From Actinomycetota bacterium (lineage in GTDB: Bacteria; Actinomycetota; Acidimicrobiia; Spongiisociales; ZC4RG35): DNA of 13,293 bases. The notes beneath the pieces are model-generated. The model was not told where the DNA came from. It did no database searches and saw only the letters and a program-made list of their open reading frames with translations. Shown here one piece after another: positions 1 to 6,174 of the stretch (its first letter is position 1; every line of letters starts with the position of its first letter). The position numbers were made by a program, and so were the translations under genes. The DNA lies in the NCBI GenBank assembly GCA_003242515.1, contig QGUS01000025.1:1-13293 (forward strand), in the 5' to 3' direction.

Positions 1-669
1 CCCTCCTCGGGGCCCCGGGGTGTGTAAAAAGAGCCGGGCGGGGGGGTGGGGGAAGGTGCCGTCCGCCTCCAGGGGGAGGCGGTTGGGCGGGGCGGGATTC
101 CCCTCGACCCCCTTCTCCGGGGCGACGCCCGCCATGCCGTTGCCGCCGTCCACGGCGACGCGCAGCGGCCGGATCTCGGACGGGTCGACGATGGAGAAGA
201 GGTGGTCGACGTAGCCGGAGACGGCGTCGACTCTCTCGATCCTCCCGGGCGTGGCCGCGACCTTCCGCTCCCCCGCCTGCACCCGCGCCTGGATGTCGGC
301 CAGACCGGTGTCGACGCCGATGGGAGCGGCGCCCGCCCGGCACAGCTTGATGCCGTTGTAGACGGGCGGGTTGTGTGAGGCGGTGATCATGGCCCCGGGC
401 ACGCCCCGGGAGCCCGAGAAGTAGTAGATGGCGTCGGTGGGGACCTCACCGAGGTCGATCACGTCGGCCCCGGCCGTGGTGATGCCGCGGGCGAGCCCCT
501 CGAACAGGGGCCCGGAGCTGGTCCGGACGTCCCGGCCGACCGCGATCCGGTCGGCGCCCAGGAGGTCGACCAGCGCCGATCCCACCAGCTCACACAGCTC
601 GGGGTCGAGATCGCCGTTGTCCGTGCGTCCCCTGATGTCGTAGGCCTTGAAAACCAGATCGGGTCTCAT
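1..669 (-). CDS. manB: Phosphomannomutase/phosphoglucomutase, N-terminal part (runs off window)
   Basis: This is the first 223 residues of an alpha-D-phosphohexomutase, which interconverts hexose 6-phosphate and 1-phosphate in the cytoplasm and so feeds nucleotide-sugar synthesis. It opens with MRPDLVFKAYDIRG, typical of bacterial ManB. The active-site phosphoserine loop TASHNP lies at residues 96-101 with Ser98, and VDGGNGMAG at 173-181 marks the start of domain 2. The family is about 450-470 residues, so the metal-binding loop and domains 3-4 lie outside the window. The ATG at 669 places the conserved motif at the usual distance from the N-terminus. From about residue 182 on (bases 1-125) the protein stops resembling the family, apart from a DGTFP motif at 203-207, which suggests damaged sequence. 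The gene is divergent from a GT2 gene 52 bases away. The family is clear; phosphomannomutase versus phosphoglucomutase cannot be settled from this part. Confidence 0.9.
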   Translation of the reverse strand, partial: MRPDLVFKAYDIRGRTDNGDLDPELCELVGSALVDLLGADRIAVGRDVRTSSGPLFEGLARGITTAGADVIDLGEVPTDAIYYFSGSRGVPGAMITASHNPPVYNGIKLCRAGAAPIGVDTGLADIQARVQAGERKVAATPGRIERVDAVSGYVDHLFSIVDPSEIRPLRVAVDGGNGMAGVAPEKGVEGNPAPPNRLPLEADGTFPHPPARLFLHTPGPRGG

Positions 670-679
670 GGATGGCCGG

Positions 680-685
680 AGTGTA
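680..685 (-). promoter_or_regulatory. Possible -10 element for manB
   Basis: On the minus strand this reads TACACT, fitting the actinobacterial TANNNT -10 pattern. It ends 10 bases before the manB ATG, so the transcript would have almost no leader. No good -35 hexamer is visible. The short length of the motif makes a chance match quite possible. Confidence 0.3.
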
Positions 686-705
686 TGTCCGCGACGGGGC
701 CTCCC

Positions 706-711
706 TAAGAT
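706..711 (+). promoter_or_regulatory. Possible -10 element for the GT2 gene
   Basis: TAAGAT differs from TATAAT at two positions and fits TANNNT. It ends 10 bases before the proposed TTG start at 722, in the 52-base gap between two divergent genes. No convincing -35 hexamer lies upstream. If real, it rules out the upstream in-frame ATG codons at 647 and 668, which lie inside or at the start of manB. Confidence 0.3.
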
Positions 712-721
712 CGCTGGCCTG

Positions 722-1414
722 TTGAACAGGTCAGTCTCCATCGTCGTCCCGGTCTTCAACGAGGCCGACTTCATCCCCCGGGCGCTCCCCGAACTGGTCG
801 CCGAGGTGACCGCGGCGGCCCCCGACGCCGAGATCCTCATCGTCGAGAACGGCTCCACCGACGGGACGGCCGGGGTGGCGCGCAGCGTCTCCACCGAGCC
901 CCCCGTGCGGGTCATCTCGCTGCCCGAGCCGGACTACGGGGCGGCGATGCGCCACGGGTTCCTGGCCTCCGACGGCGCCTGGGTGGTCAACTTCGACATC
1001 GACTACTTCTCGGGCGAGTTCCTCCGCACCGTCCTCGCCCAGCCCGACGACGTCGACCTCGTCATCGCCTCGAAGCGGGCCCCGGGCTCGAAGGACCGCC
1101 GGTCGCTGCTGCGCCGCCTGGCCACGCTCGTCTTCAACGTCCTGCTCCGCACCATCCTGGGGTCCCGGGTCAGCGACACCCACGGGATGAAGGGCTTCCG
1201 GCGGGGCCTGGTCGACGAGATCGCCCCGAAGGTGCTGTCCACCAAGGACCTCTTCGACACCGAGCTGGTGATCAGAGCCGAGCGGGCCGGCTACCGGATC
1301 GTCGAGGTGCCCGTCGAGGTGGTGGAGCGGCGGGCCGCCAGGTCTTCACTCATCAAGCGGGTGCCCCGCACCATCCGGGGCCTGTTCCGCATCCGCCGGG
1401 CCATCTCCGACTAG
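722..1414 (+). CDS. Family 2 glycosyltransferase, polyprenyl-phosphate-sugar synthase-like
   Basis: This is a 230-residue GT-A glycosyltransferase of the GT2/DPM1 type, which in this family moves a sugar from a nucleotide donor to a polyprenyl phosphate at the inner membrane face. The fold opens with SIVVPVFNEADF (residues 5-16). ENGSTDGT at 42-49 is the nucleotide-binding loop, FDIDYF at 91-96 carries the DxD-like metal site, and DLFDTELVIRAERAGYRIVEVPV (split: DLFDTELVIRA 176-186, then ERAGYRIVEVPV) matches the conserved C-terminal part. No membrane segment is visible. I start it at TTG 722 because homology begins five residues later; an in-frame ATG at 647 would overlap divergent manB. Its last 69 bases overlap the 3' end of the opposite-strand membrane gene. 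Donor and acceptor are unknown; the neighbouring mutase makes a mannose or glucose donor plausible. Confidence 0.85.
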   Translation: MNRSVSIVVPVFNEADFIPRALPELVAEVTAAAPDAEILIVENGSTDGTAGVARSVSTEPPVRVISLPEPDYGAAMRHGFLASDGAWVVNFDIDYFSGEFLRTVLAQPDDVDLVIASKRAPGSKDRRSLLRRLATLVFNVLLRTILGSRVSDTHGMKGFRRGLVDEIAPKVLSTKDLFDTELVIRAERAGYRIVEVPVEVVERRAARSSLIKRVPRTIRGLFRIRRAISD

Positions 1415-3796
1415 CACTCCCCCGCAGTCGGCCACCGGGGCCAGCGACTCCAGCGCCCTCCGGCGCCTCCGGTCCTGCACCACGGCGGCCACCAGGGCGA
1501 CGACGCCCAGCAGGGTGAGGAGCTTCCCGACCGTCTCGGGCCAGGTGTCGACGAACTCGAGGACTACCTCCTCCTGGGTCGGCACCACGACCATCAGCGA
1601 CGGGGTGGCACGCCACGGCCCCTCGGCGCCGGTGGCCTTCCAGTTCGGGAAGTAGGAGACCTTCACCAGGTGCGGGACGCCCACCGCGCTCGTCCTGAAG
1701 GAGATCCGGTGGTGGTCGACGACGATGTCGGTGACCTCCTTGGGTCCCGGGATCTCGACGTCCGGCCGCTCCCGCAGCGAGTAGATCCGGGGCCAGTCCT
1801 CCGGGCCGTCGGCCACGACCCAGCGGTGCATGTTGTCCACGTCCTCGTACCAGTCGAGGGCGAGGTCGTGGAACGAGTGCAACTCCTCCCCGTCGGGGCC
1901 GACTACGGTCTCCGACCCGATCAGGGCGGCGAGCAGCCCGCGTTCGGGAGCCGGGTACACGGCCGGCTGGTGCGTGGCGACCTCGACCAGCTTCGTCTCG
2001 GGCAGGCGGAAGATGGCGAAGGGCGGGACCTCACGGATCAGCTCCATCCCCTCCATCCCCTCCGCCTTGGCTGCGGCCTCCTCGGTGATGGAGACGTAGT
2101 AGGTGACGCCGTAGACCGCCATGTGCTTCAGGCCCCGCTGCATGTCGAAGGTGTGGTACCGCAGCCCGGGGATCGGGTTGGACGGCTTGTGCGACATCTC
2201 CGAGTGGTTGATGAAGTGGAAGGGCGTGGTGATGGACGACTCGAAGAAGAGGCCCTCCATCGACTGGTGGGTTCCCCCCGTCCAGTACGGGATGAGCATG
2301 GGCGCCATCGGCGTGCCGTACCGGTCCCAATCGTTGGTCGCCTCCCACATCACTCGCCCGGGCGGCAGCTCCGAGATGGCCTGCATCAGCGCCTCGTACT
2401 CGGGCCATCCCTCCTTCGACTCGTAGCCCTCGTAGTTCCAGCGGGCCCAGCCGTCCACGAAGGTGATGCTGGACATCGCCCCGAGGACGACCACGCAGAA
2501 CGCCGTGACGGTGAGGAACGCCCGGGTCGAGACGAGGGATCGCCACGGGACGAGGACCCACACGATCACCAGGGCCAGGACGGCGGCGACCGCCGCCAGC
2601 CACCAGGCCGGGATCGTGCCGAGGGGACGCACCTTCGTGGACACGGCGACCAGGCCCACGGCCACCGCCCCGGACAGGAGGGTGAGGGCATGGGCGAAGC
2701 GGCCCGAGATGCGCTCGGGGAGGCGGCGTGACAGCCACACCACCGCGGCCCCGACGCCGACCGCGGCGAAGAACGCCACCCCGAAGTACCAGTACGGCAG
2801 GAGGCGGCCGTTCCAGAGCTTCCACCTGCTCCCGCCGAAGAAGTCGGGGAACAGCTGCGGGAGGATCGTCGGCAGCGGGTAGTAGACGACCGGGAGCATC
2901 ATGGCGCCGATCAGCGGACCAGCCCGCCGGGTGGTCCGCATCACCCAGAACATGGCCGGGATGGCGATCGGCAGGAGCAGCCAGATCTCCACGGGGAGGA
3001 CCTCGTGCCAGCGCCGGAGCGGCACCCACCCCATGTCGGAGGTGAGGCCGATCCGCATGGCCAGCGGCAGCGCCCAGAAGGCGGCGATGGCGAACCCCCA
3101 GACCCAGGTGGTGACGGTGCGGCGGACTCCCCTCTTCCACGAGAGCACGAACAGGGAGGCGAAGACCGCGACGATCGTCGTCAGGATGTGGGTGAGCGCC
3201 ACGAGCGCCAGGGTGAGGGCCGCCCACTTCAGGTACTTGCGGTCGTCGGCGACCGCCTTCATCAGCAGGCCCAGGTAGACGAGCGAGAGGCTGAACGACC
3301 AGGCGAAGGAGAACTCACCCGCCAGGGTCGAGGCCATGTTGGCCCCGTAGATCGTGTAGCTCTCGAAGAAGATGAACACGACCGCCGAGAATGCGGCGAC
3401 GGTCGCGACCGTTTTCGACAGTTTCATCGCCCGGGCGTGGAAGTAGGCCGCCGGGGGCAGGGCGACCAGCCCCATCGTGGTCACCAGCTTGAAGGCCACC
3501 CCGTAGGGGATGAACAGGTCGAGGAAGACGATGACCAGGGACGGGATCGGGAAGTAGAAGTAGAAGACCGGGAAGCCGGCGAACCAGTCCTGCGACCACC
3601 CCATCACCCTCCCCTGTGGCAGCAGCACGTCCCGCAGGAACGCCGGCGCCAGCACGTGGGCGCCCATGTCGCCGCCGGTGGGGGTGGTCGGGTTCAGCAG
3701 CCACCAGGGCTGCATGATCATGAAGACGAGGAACGAGCAGAGCCCGACCAGCACGAGGGGGACGGTCGGCCGGATCCGCCCCAGCAGCTGCCTCAC
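1346..3796 (-). CDS. Polytopic membrane protein, 6-pyruvoyl-tetrahydropterin-synthase-related (PF10131) / GT-C-like
   Basis: This 816-residue protein has a first membrane segment at about residues 12-33, then PTTPTGGDMGAH (36-47) with Asp43 in a periplasm-side loop, GWSQDWFAGFPVFYFYFPIP at 66-85, and roughly a dozen more hydrophobic segments. A soluble segment follows from about residue 440, then a last membrane helix near the C-terminus and a basic tail. That layout fits the PF10131 family (COG5617-like), whose members resemble GT-C glycosyltransferases that take sugars from lipid carriers; the pterin name is historical and no pterin role is implied. The start is GTG 3796, whose GTGA overlaps the stop of the zinc-ribbon gene. 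A longer reading from 3865 adds 23 Arg/Pro-rich residues that are only the shadow of that gene. The 3' end overlaps the convergent GT2 gene by 69 bases. The family is likely; the substrate is unknown. Confidence 0.8.
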   Translation of the reverse strand: MRQLLGRIRPTVPLVLVGLCSFLVFMIMQPWWLLNPTTPTGGDMGAHVLAPAFLRDVLLPQGRVMGWSQDWFAGFPVFYFYFPIPSLVIVFLDLFIPYGVAFKLVTTMGLVALPPAAYFHARAMKLSKTVATVAAFSAVVFIFFESYTIYGANMASTLAGEFSFAWSFSLSLVYLGLLMKAVADDRKYLKWAALTLALVALTHILTTIVAVFASLFVLSWKRGVRRTVTTWVWGFAIAAFWALPLAMRIGLTSDMGWVPLRRWHEVLPVEIWLLLPIAIPAMFWVMRTTRRAGPLIGAMMLPVVYYPLPTILPQLFPDFFGGSRWKLWNGRLLPYWYFGVAFFAAVGVGAAVVWLSRRLPERISGRFAHALTLLSGAVAVGLVAVSTKVRPLGTIPAWWLAAVAAVLALVIVWVLVPWRSLVSTRAFLTVTAFCVVVLGAMSSITFVDGWARWNYEGYESKEGWPEYEALMQAISELPPGRVMWEATNDWDRYGTPMAPMLIPYWTGGTHQSMEGLFFESSITTPFHFINHSEMSHKPSNPIPGLRYHTFDMQRGLKHMAVYGVTYYVSITEEAAAKAEGMEGMELIREVPPFAIFRLPETKLVEVATHQPAVYPAPERGLLAALIGSETVVGPDGEELHSFHDLALDWYEDVDNMHRWVVADGPEDWPRIYSLRERPDVEIPGPKEVTDIVVDHHRISFRTSAVGVPHLVKVSYFPNWKATGAEGPWRATPSLMVVVPTQEEVVLEFVDTWPETVGKLLTLLGVVALVAAVVQDRRRRRALESLAPVADCGGVLVGDGPADAEQAPDGAGHPLDE

Positions 3797-3972
3797 TCGC
3801 GGTGGCGACGCACGATGTCCAGGACCTCGGTCAGGTCGATCTGAACTCCGTCGCGGTCCCACCACTTTTCCTCACACGTATGGCAGAAGAAGAACTTGAC
3901 CTCGGTCCCGTCGGGAAGGACGTGATCGATCTCGAGAACGTTTCTCTGGCCGCAGCGCTGGCAATCCATCAT
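3793..3972 (-). CDS. Small zinc-ribbon protein (59 aa)
   Basis: A 59-residue ORF starting MMDCQRCGQRN and ending VRRHRE. It holds two CxxC knuckles, Cys4/Cys7 and Cys30/Cys33, 22 residues apart, with beta-like sequence between them (VLEIDHVLPDGTEVKFFFC), the pattern of a zinc ribbon. The acidic, aromatic stretch EEKWWDRDGVQIDLTEVLDI follows the second knuckle. Two adjacent ATGs (3972 and 3969) are possible starts. Its TGA overlaps the GTG of the PF10131 membrane gene by 4 bases, so the two are probably translationally coupled. A gap of 37 bases separates it from the DUF6788-like gene upstream. A TAGCAT -10-like hexamer lies in that gap, but without a -35. Reading-frame constraint and the Cys spacing argue that it is real. 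The function is unknown; binding to a nucleic acid or a protein is possible. Confidence 0.75.
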   Translation of the reverse strand: MMDCQRCGQRNVLEIDHVLPDGTEVKFFFCHTCEEKWWDRDGVQIDLTEVLDIVRRHRE

Positions 3973-4009
3973 CTAGTCCGCCCCCGGAATCATGCTACGC
4001 CCCGTCGCC

Positions 4010-4291
4010 TCAGGAGAAGGAATCCTGCTCTTCGTCGAGGAGCCTCCCGACGTACCGGCTCCGCCGCTTGCCTCCCTCGGTCCAGTAGGCGTACCAGTAG
4101 GGACCGTGGGGGCACTTGGTGCAGCCGGGCTTGCCGCATCGGATCATCTGACTTCGTAGCGACACCTTCGGCTCGGGGCCGGAGATGGCTCCCTCCCGCT
4201 CCAATTGGGCGCGGGTGAGGATGTGGAGACGTCTCAGGTCGTGGCTGTCGAGTTCCTTGACGGCGTCGAGGAGGTCTCGATCCAGGGGCAT
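4010..4291 (-). CDS. DUF6788-like small Cys-motif protein (93 aa)
   Basis: The N-terminal half is helical (MPLDRDLLDAVKELDSHDLR, then RLHILTRAQLEREGA). The C-terminal half carries RCGKPGCTKCPHGPYWYAYW (51-70) followed by TEGGKRRSRYVGRL. The Cys-Gly-Lys-Pro-x-Cys-x-x-Cys block with HGPY-YW and GGK-RYV is the signature I know from DUF6788, whose members often accompany integrases or transposases. No mobile element is visible here. Cys52, Cys57, Cys60 and His62 could bind zinc, and the basic aromatic tail could bind nucleic acid; both are inferences. The ATG at 4291 shares its first base with the TGA of the upstream DUF3499-like gene (TGATG), implying coupled translation. A longer in-frame extension to 4438 has shadow composition and is not used. 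Confidence 0.75.
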   Translation of the reverse strand: MPLDRDLLDAVKELDSHDLRRLHILTRAQLEREGAISGPEPKVSLRSQMIRCGKPGCTKCPHGPYWYAYWTEGGKRRSRYVGRLLDEEQDSFS

Positions 4292-4512
4292 CAGGCGACG
4301 TTCACCGGGGCGAACAAGCGCGCCACGGTGCGGCGGTCCGTCAGGGTCCACCCATGCGGGGGCGCCATGCGGTCGGCGTGATCGGAGCACAGCGGGTACG
4401 CGTGCGCGTTGCCGAGGTCCACCAGGTCGTCGAGCCACACCGACGCCTCGGCGTAGGAGAAGCTCATCACCGAAGAAGCCGGGGACCCACAGCGTGCGCA
4501 GGCGACTGTCAT
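4291..4512 (-). CDS. DUF3499-like protein (73 aa)
   Basis: This is a small actinobacterial protein with CARC at residues 5-8 and YPLCSDHADRMAPPHGW at 39-55. DUF3499 members share a Cys pair near the start, a following Y-Y-x-V-x-L pattern, and a C-terminal LCxxHAxxxxxPxGW block, all of which fit here. Cys5, Cys8, Cys42 and His45 form a likely zinc site. Members known to me are longer, often above 100 residues, so this is a compact version. The ATG at 4512 begins three residues before the first conserved Cys; upstream in-frame codons run back through the promoter and the thioredoxin-like gene. A promoter just upstream suggests leaderless transcription. From memory, DUF3499 genes sit near manB in many actinobacteria, as here. 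The function is unknown. Confidence 0.75.
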   Translation of the reverse strand: MTVACARCGSPASSVMSFSYAEASVWLDDLVDLGNAHAYPLCSDHADRMAPPHGWTLTDRRTVARLFAPVNVA

Positions 4513-4519
4513 GGTGGGC

Positions 4520-4548
4520 ACGGTAGGGATTGGAAGCCCGCTATTCAA
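4520..4548 (-). promoter_or_regulatory. Sigma-70-type promoter for the DUF3499-like gene, leaderless
   Basis: On the minus strand there is a -35 TTGAAT (4543-4548), a spacer of exactly 17 bases, and a -10 TACCGT (4520-4525). The -10 ends 7 bases before the ATG at 4512, so the start point would fall at or next to the A of the ATG, giving a leaderless transcript, common in actinobacteria. The -35 hexamer contains the TGA stop of the thioredoxin-like gene upstream. It is the best two-part promoter I find in the window. Confidence 0.55.
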
Positions 4549-4913
4549 GGATTCCGCGTTTTCGCGACCTGATGGCGGCGGGGCACGCCGGCGTACCAGA
4601 CCCCCGACCCGTCGCCCTTGACGACCAGCGTCGAGGGCGCCGCCTTGATGCCCAACCGGTCGAAGACGTCGGCCTGGCGTTCCCACGGGATCTCGGTGAA
4701 TCCCCCCTCCCCCAGACTGGCGGTGAGCAGCTCCCGCGCCCGGGCGCACTGGTCGCAGCCCGCCGAGGTGAAGAGGTAGACCCCGGCTCCCAGACCCGTG
4801 GAGGCGATCCGGCGGCGAGGACGCGACCGTGCCCGGTTCCAGGCCCAGGCGAAGACGGCGACCGCCAGGGCGGCTCCGCCGACCACGACCAACCGGACGG
4901 TCTGGTCACTCAT
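4545..4913 (-). CDS. Membrane-anchored thioredoxin-like protein (122 aa)
   Basis: One hydrophobic helix (about residues 7-25) is followed by a very basic stretch (RARSRPRRR, 27-35), then a short thioredoxin fold. YLFTSAGCDQCARARELL carries the redox motif CDQC at residues 53-56, and GIKAAPSTLVV supplies the cis-Pro at Pro93. By the positive-inside rule the basic stretch after the helix puts the redox domain in the cytoplasm, unlike TlpA/ResA-type exported thioredoxins; this is an inference. The domain is near minimum size, with a tail rich in Arg and Lys. The ATG at 4913 overlaps the stop of the DUF5719-like gene by 8 bases (ATGAGTGA), so the two are co-translated. The substrate is unknown. 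Confidence 0.8.
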   Translation of the reverse strand: MSDQTVRLVVVGGAALAVAVFAWAWNRARSRPRRRIASTGLGAGVYLFTSAGCDQCARARELLTASLGEGGFTEIPWERQADVFDRLGIKAAPSTLVVKGDGSGVWYAGVPRRHQVAKTRNP

Positions 4914-6174
4914 CTTCGATCGGTGTCCCCATGGCCAGGGCGTCGTCCATCTCGCCCGCCTCGTAGAGGAGGACGACGATCGGGACGTCGGAGTCGACCA
5001 GGTAGGCGTCCGCCCCGTCGAGGCTCGTCTCGAGCACGCTCTCGGCGGCCACGGTGGAGCGGAACTCACGGCCGTCCTCCCGCATCGCACGGATCACGAC
5101 GGAGGCGTCCTCCAGCTCGGGGTTGAGGATCACCAGCCGGGCAGATCCGGTGGACGCCGCCGGGAGGAGCCACGACCCGGCGGGAGCGGGAGCGCCGGTG
5201 GTGGCGGAATGCTTGGTCCCGTCCGTCAGCTGGAGGGTGGTCACGATCGGGCCGGTGGCGACGACGCGTGCCGCCCGGGCGCCTTCGAGGTCGGCGAGCG
5301 GGATGGAGGCCATCTCCCCCTCGGCCAACTCGCCGGAGACGAGGGCCTCGGTGACGCCATCGGGCCCGTAGACGTCGACCTGGTACTCGACCTGCCCCGC
5401 ATCCGCCCCGGCGATCACCAGCCGGCCTTCCACCTCGGTGGGGACCGGGACCAGCCAGGACGTGCCGGGCTCCACCGCGTTCCACGACATGGCCCGGTCG
5501 CCGACCGTCTGCCGGAGGGCGGCGACCACCCGGCCGCGGGTGACCTCCACCCGGACCGTGACCCAGTCCCGCCCGGGGATGGTGTTGTTGAGGGTGATCA
5601 CGTTCGACCCGCGGGACGGGACGATCACCCTGGTGAAGCGGTCGCTGGCCTCGAGGCCAGCGTCGGAGTGGACGACGAGGGTGGCCACTGCGTCACCGGC
5701 GAACGGGTTCATCAGGTGCAGGGTCAGTTCGCCGCCCGACACCGTGGAGCCGCCCGTGGCCACCACCCGGGTCGGGATCTCCCTGACACAGGCCTCGAGG
5801 GTCGTGGAAGCCGGGCCCCGGGTCCGGCTGCCGGCCGCTGCCTGCCCGCCGGGCAGCTCGACCAGGCCGCCGACCGTGCCCACGGCTGCGATGTCGACGA
5901 CAGGCATGATCACGGCGCCGTCCTCACCGAGGGAGATCTCGAGGCTCCCCACGGTCGAACCGCCGGCGAAGAGGGTGATGGCGGAGCTGCCGCCCAGTGT
6001 CGACGCGACCGCCACCTCGGTGCTCCGGCCGGACCCCTCGCTGACCGGGCAGACGGAGAAGATCAACGGCTGGGTCGGCGGCGCCGGGTCGGGCGCAGGG
6101 GCCGCCGGTGGCGGCAGGAAGTAGACGCCGGCGCCGAGCGCCACGAGGACGAGCAGGGCGGAGAGACGCCTCAT
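4906..6174 (-). CDS. Secreted DUF5719-like protein (422 aa)
   Basis: It begins MRRLSALLVLVALGAGVYFL, a short basic n-region plus hydrophobic core, then a Pro/Ala linker (PPPAAPAPDPAPP), as expected of an exported or N-terminally anchored protein. The rest is Gly/Val/Thr/Ser-rich and beta-like, with repeated patterns of the form x-V-V-x-(L/I)-x-x near TLVVHSDAG, RVVATGPIVTTLQL and SARLVILNPELEDASVVIRA. Two Cys lie at about 42 and 129 and could form a disulfide. DUF5719 proteins sit next to large glycosyltransferases in actinobacterial genomes, as here, which is the main reason for the call. The start is fixed by a perfect AGGAGG (6183-6188) 8 bases upstream. The ATG overlaps the stop of the glycosyltransferase gene (ATGA), and the 3' end overlaps the thioredoxin-like gene by 8 bases. 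The role is probably in the envelope, but not known. Confidence 0.75.
   Translation of the reverse strand: MRRLSALLVLVALGAGVYFLPPPAAPAPDPAPPTQPLIFSVCPVSEGSGRSTEVAVASTLGGSSAITLFAGGSTVGSLEISLGEDGAVIMPVVDIAAVGTVGGLVELPGGQAAAGSRTRGPASTTLEACVREIPTRVVATGGSTVSGGELTLHLMNPFAGDAVATLVVHSDAGLEASDRFTRVIVPSRGSNVITLNNTIPGRDWVTVRVEVTRGRVVAALRQTVGDRAMSWNAVEPGTSWLVPVPTEVEGRLVIAGADAGQVEYQVDVYGPDGVTEALVSGELAEGEMASIPLADLEGARAARVVATGPIVTTLQLTDGTKHSATTGAPAPAGSWLLPAASTGSARLVILNPELEDASVVIRAMREDGREFRSTVAAESVLETSLDGADAYLVDSDVPIVVLLYEAGEMDDALAMGTPIEDE

Noticed and set aside
31..50. G-rich run as a possible G-quadruplex
   Set aside because: It lies in the stretch where the coding sequence looks corrupted, so the G-run is probably a sequence artefact.
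1670..3844. Long plus-strand open frames (1670-2731 and 3005-3844) opposite the membrane protein
   Set aside because: They are Asp/Gly/Arg/His-rich without recognisable domains, and the opposite strand has a coherent membrane protein with family motifs.
4010..4291. Mobile-element remnant suggested by the DUF6788-like gene
   Set aside because: DUF6788 genes often accompany integrases, but I see no transposase, terminal repeats or target-site duplication here, and the gene is overlap-coupled to its neighbour.
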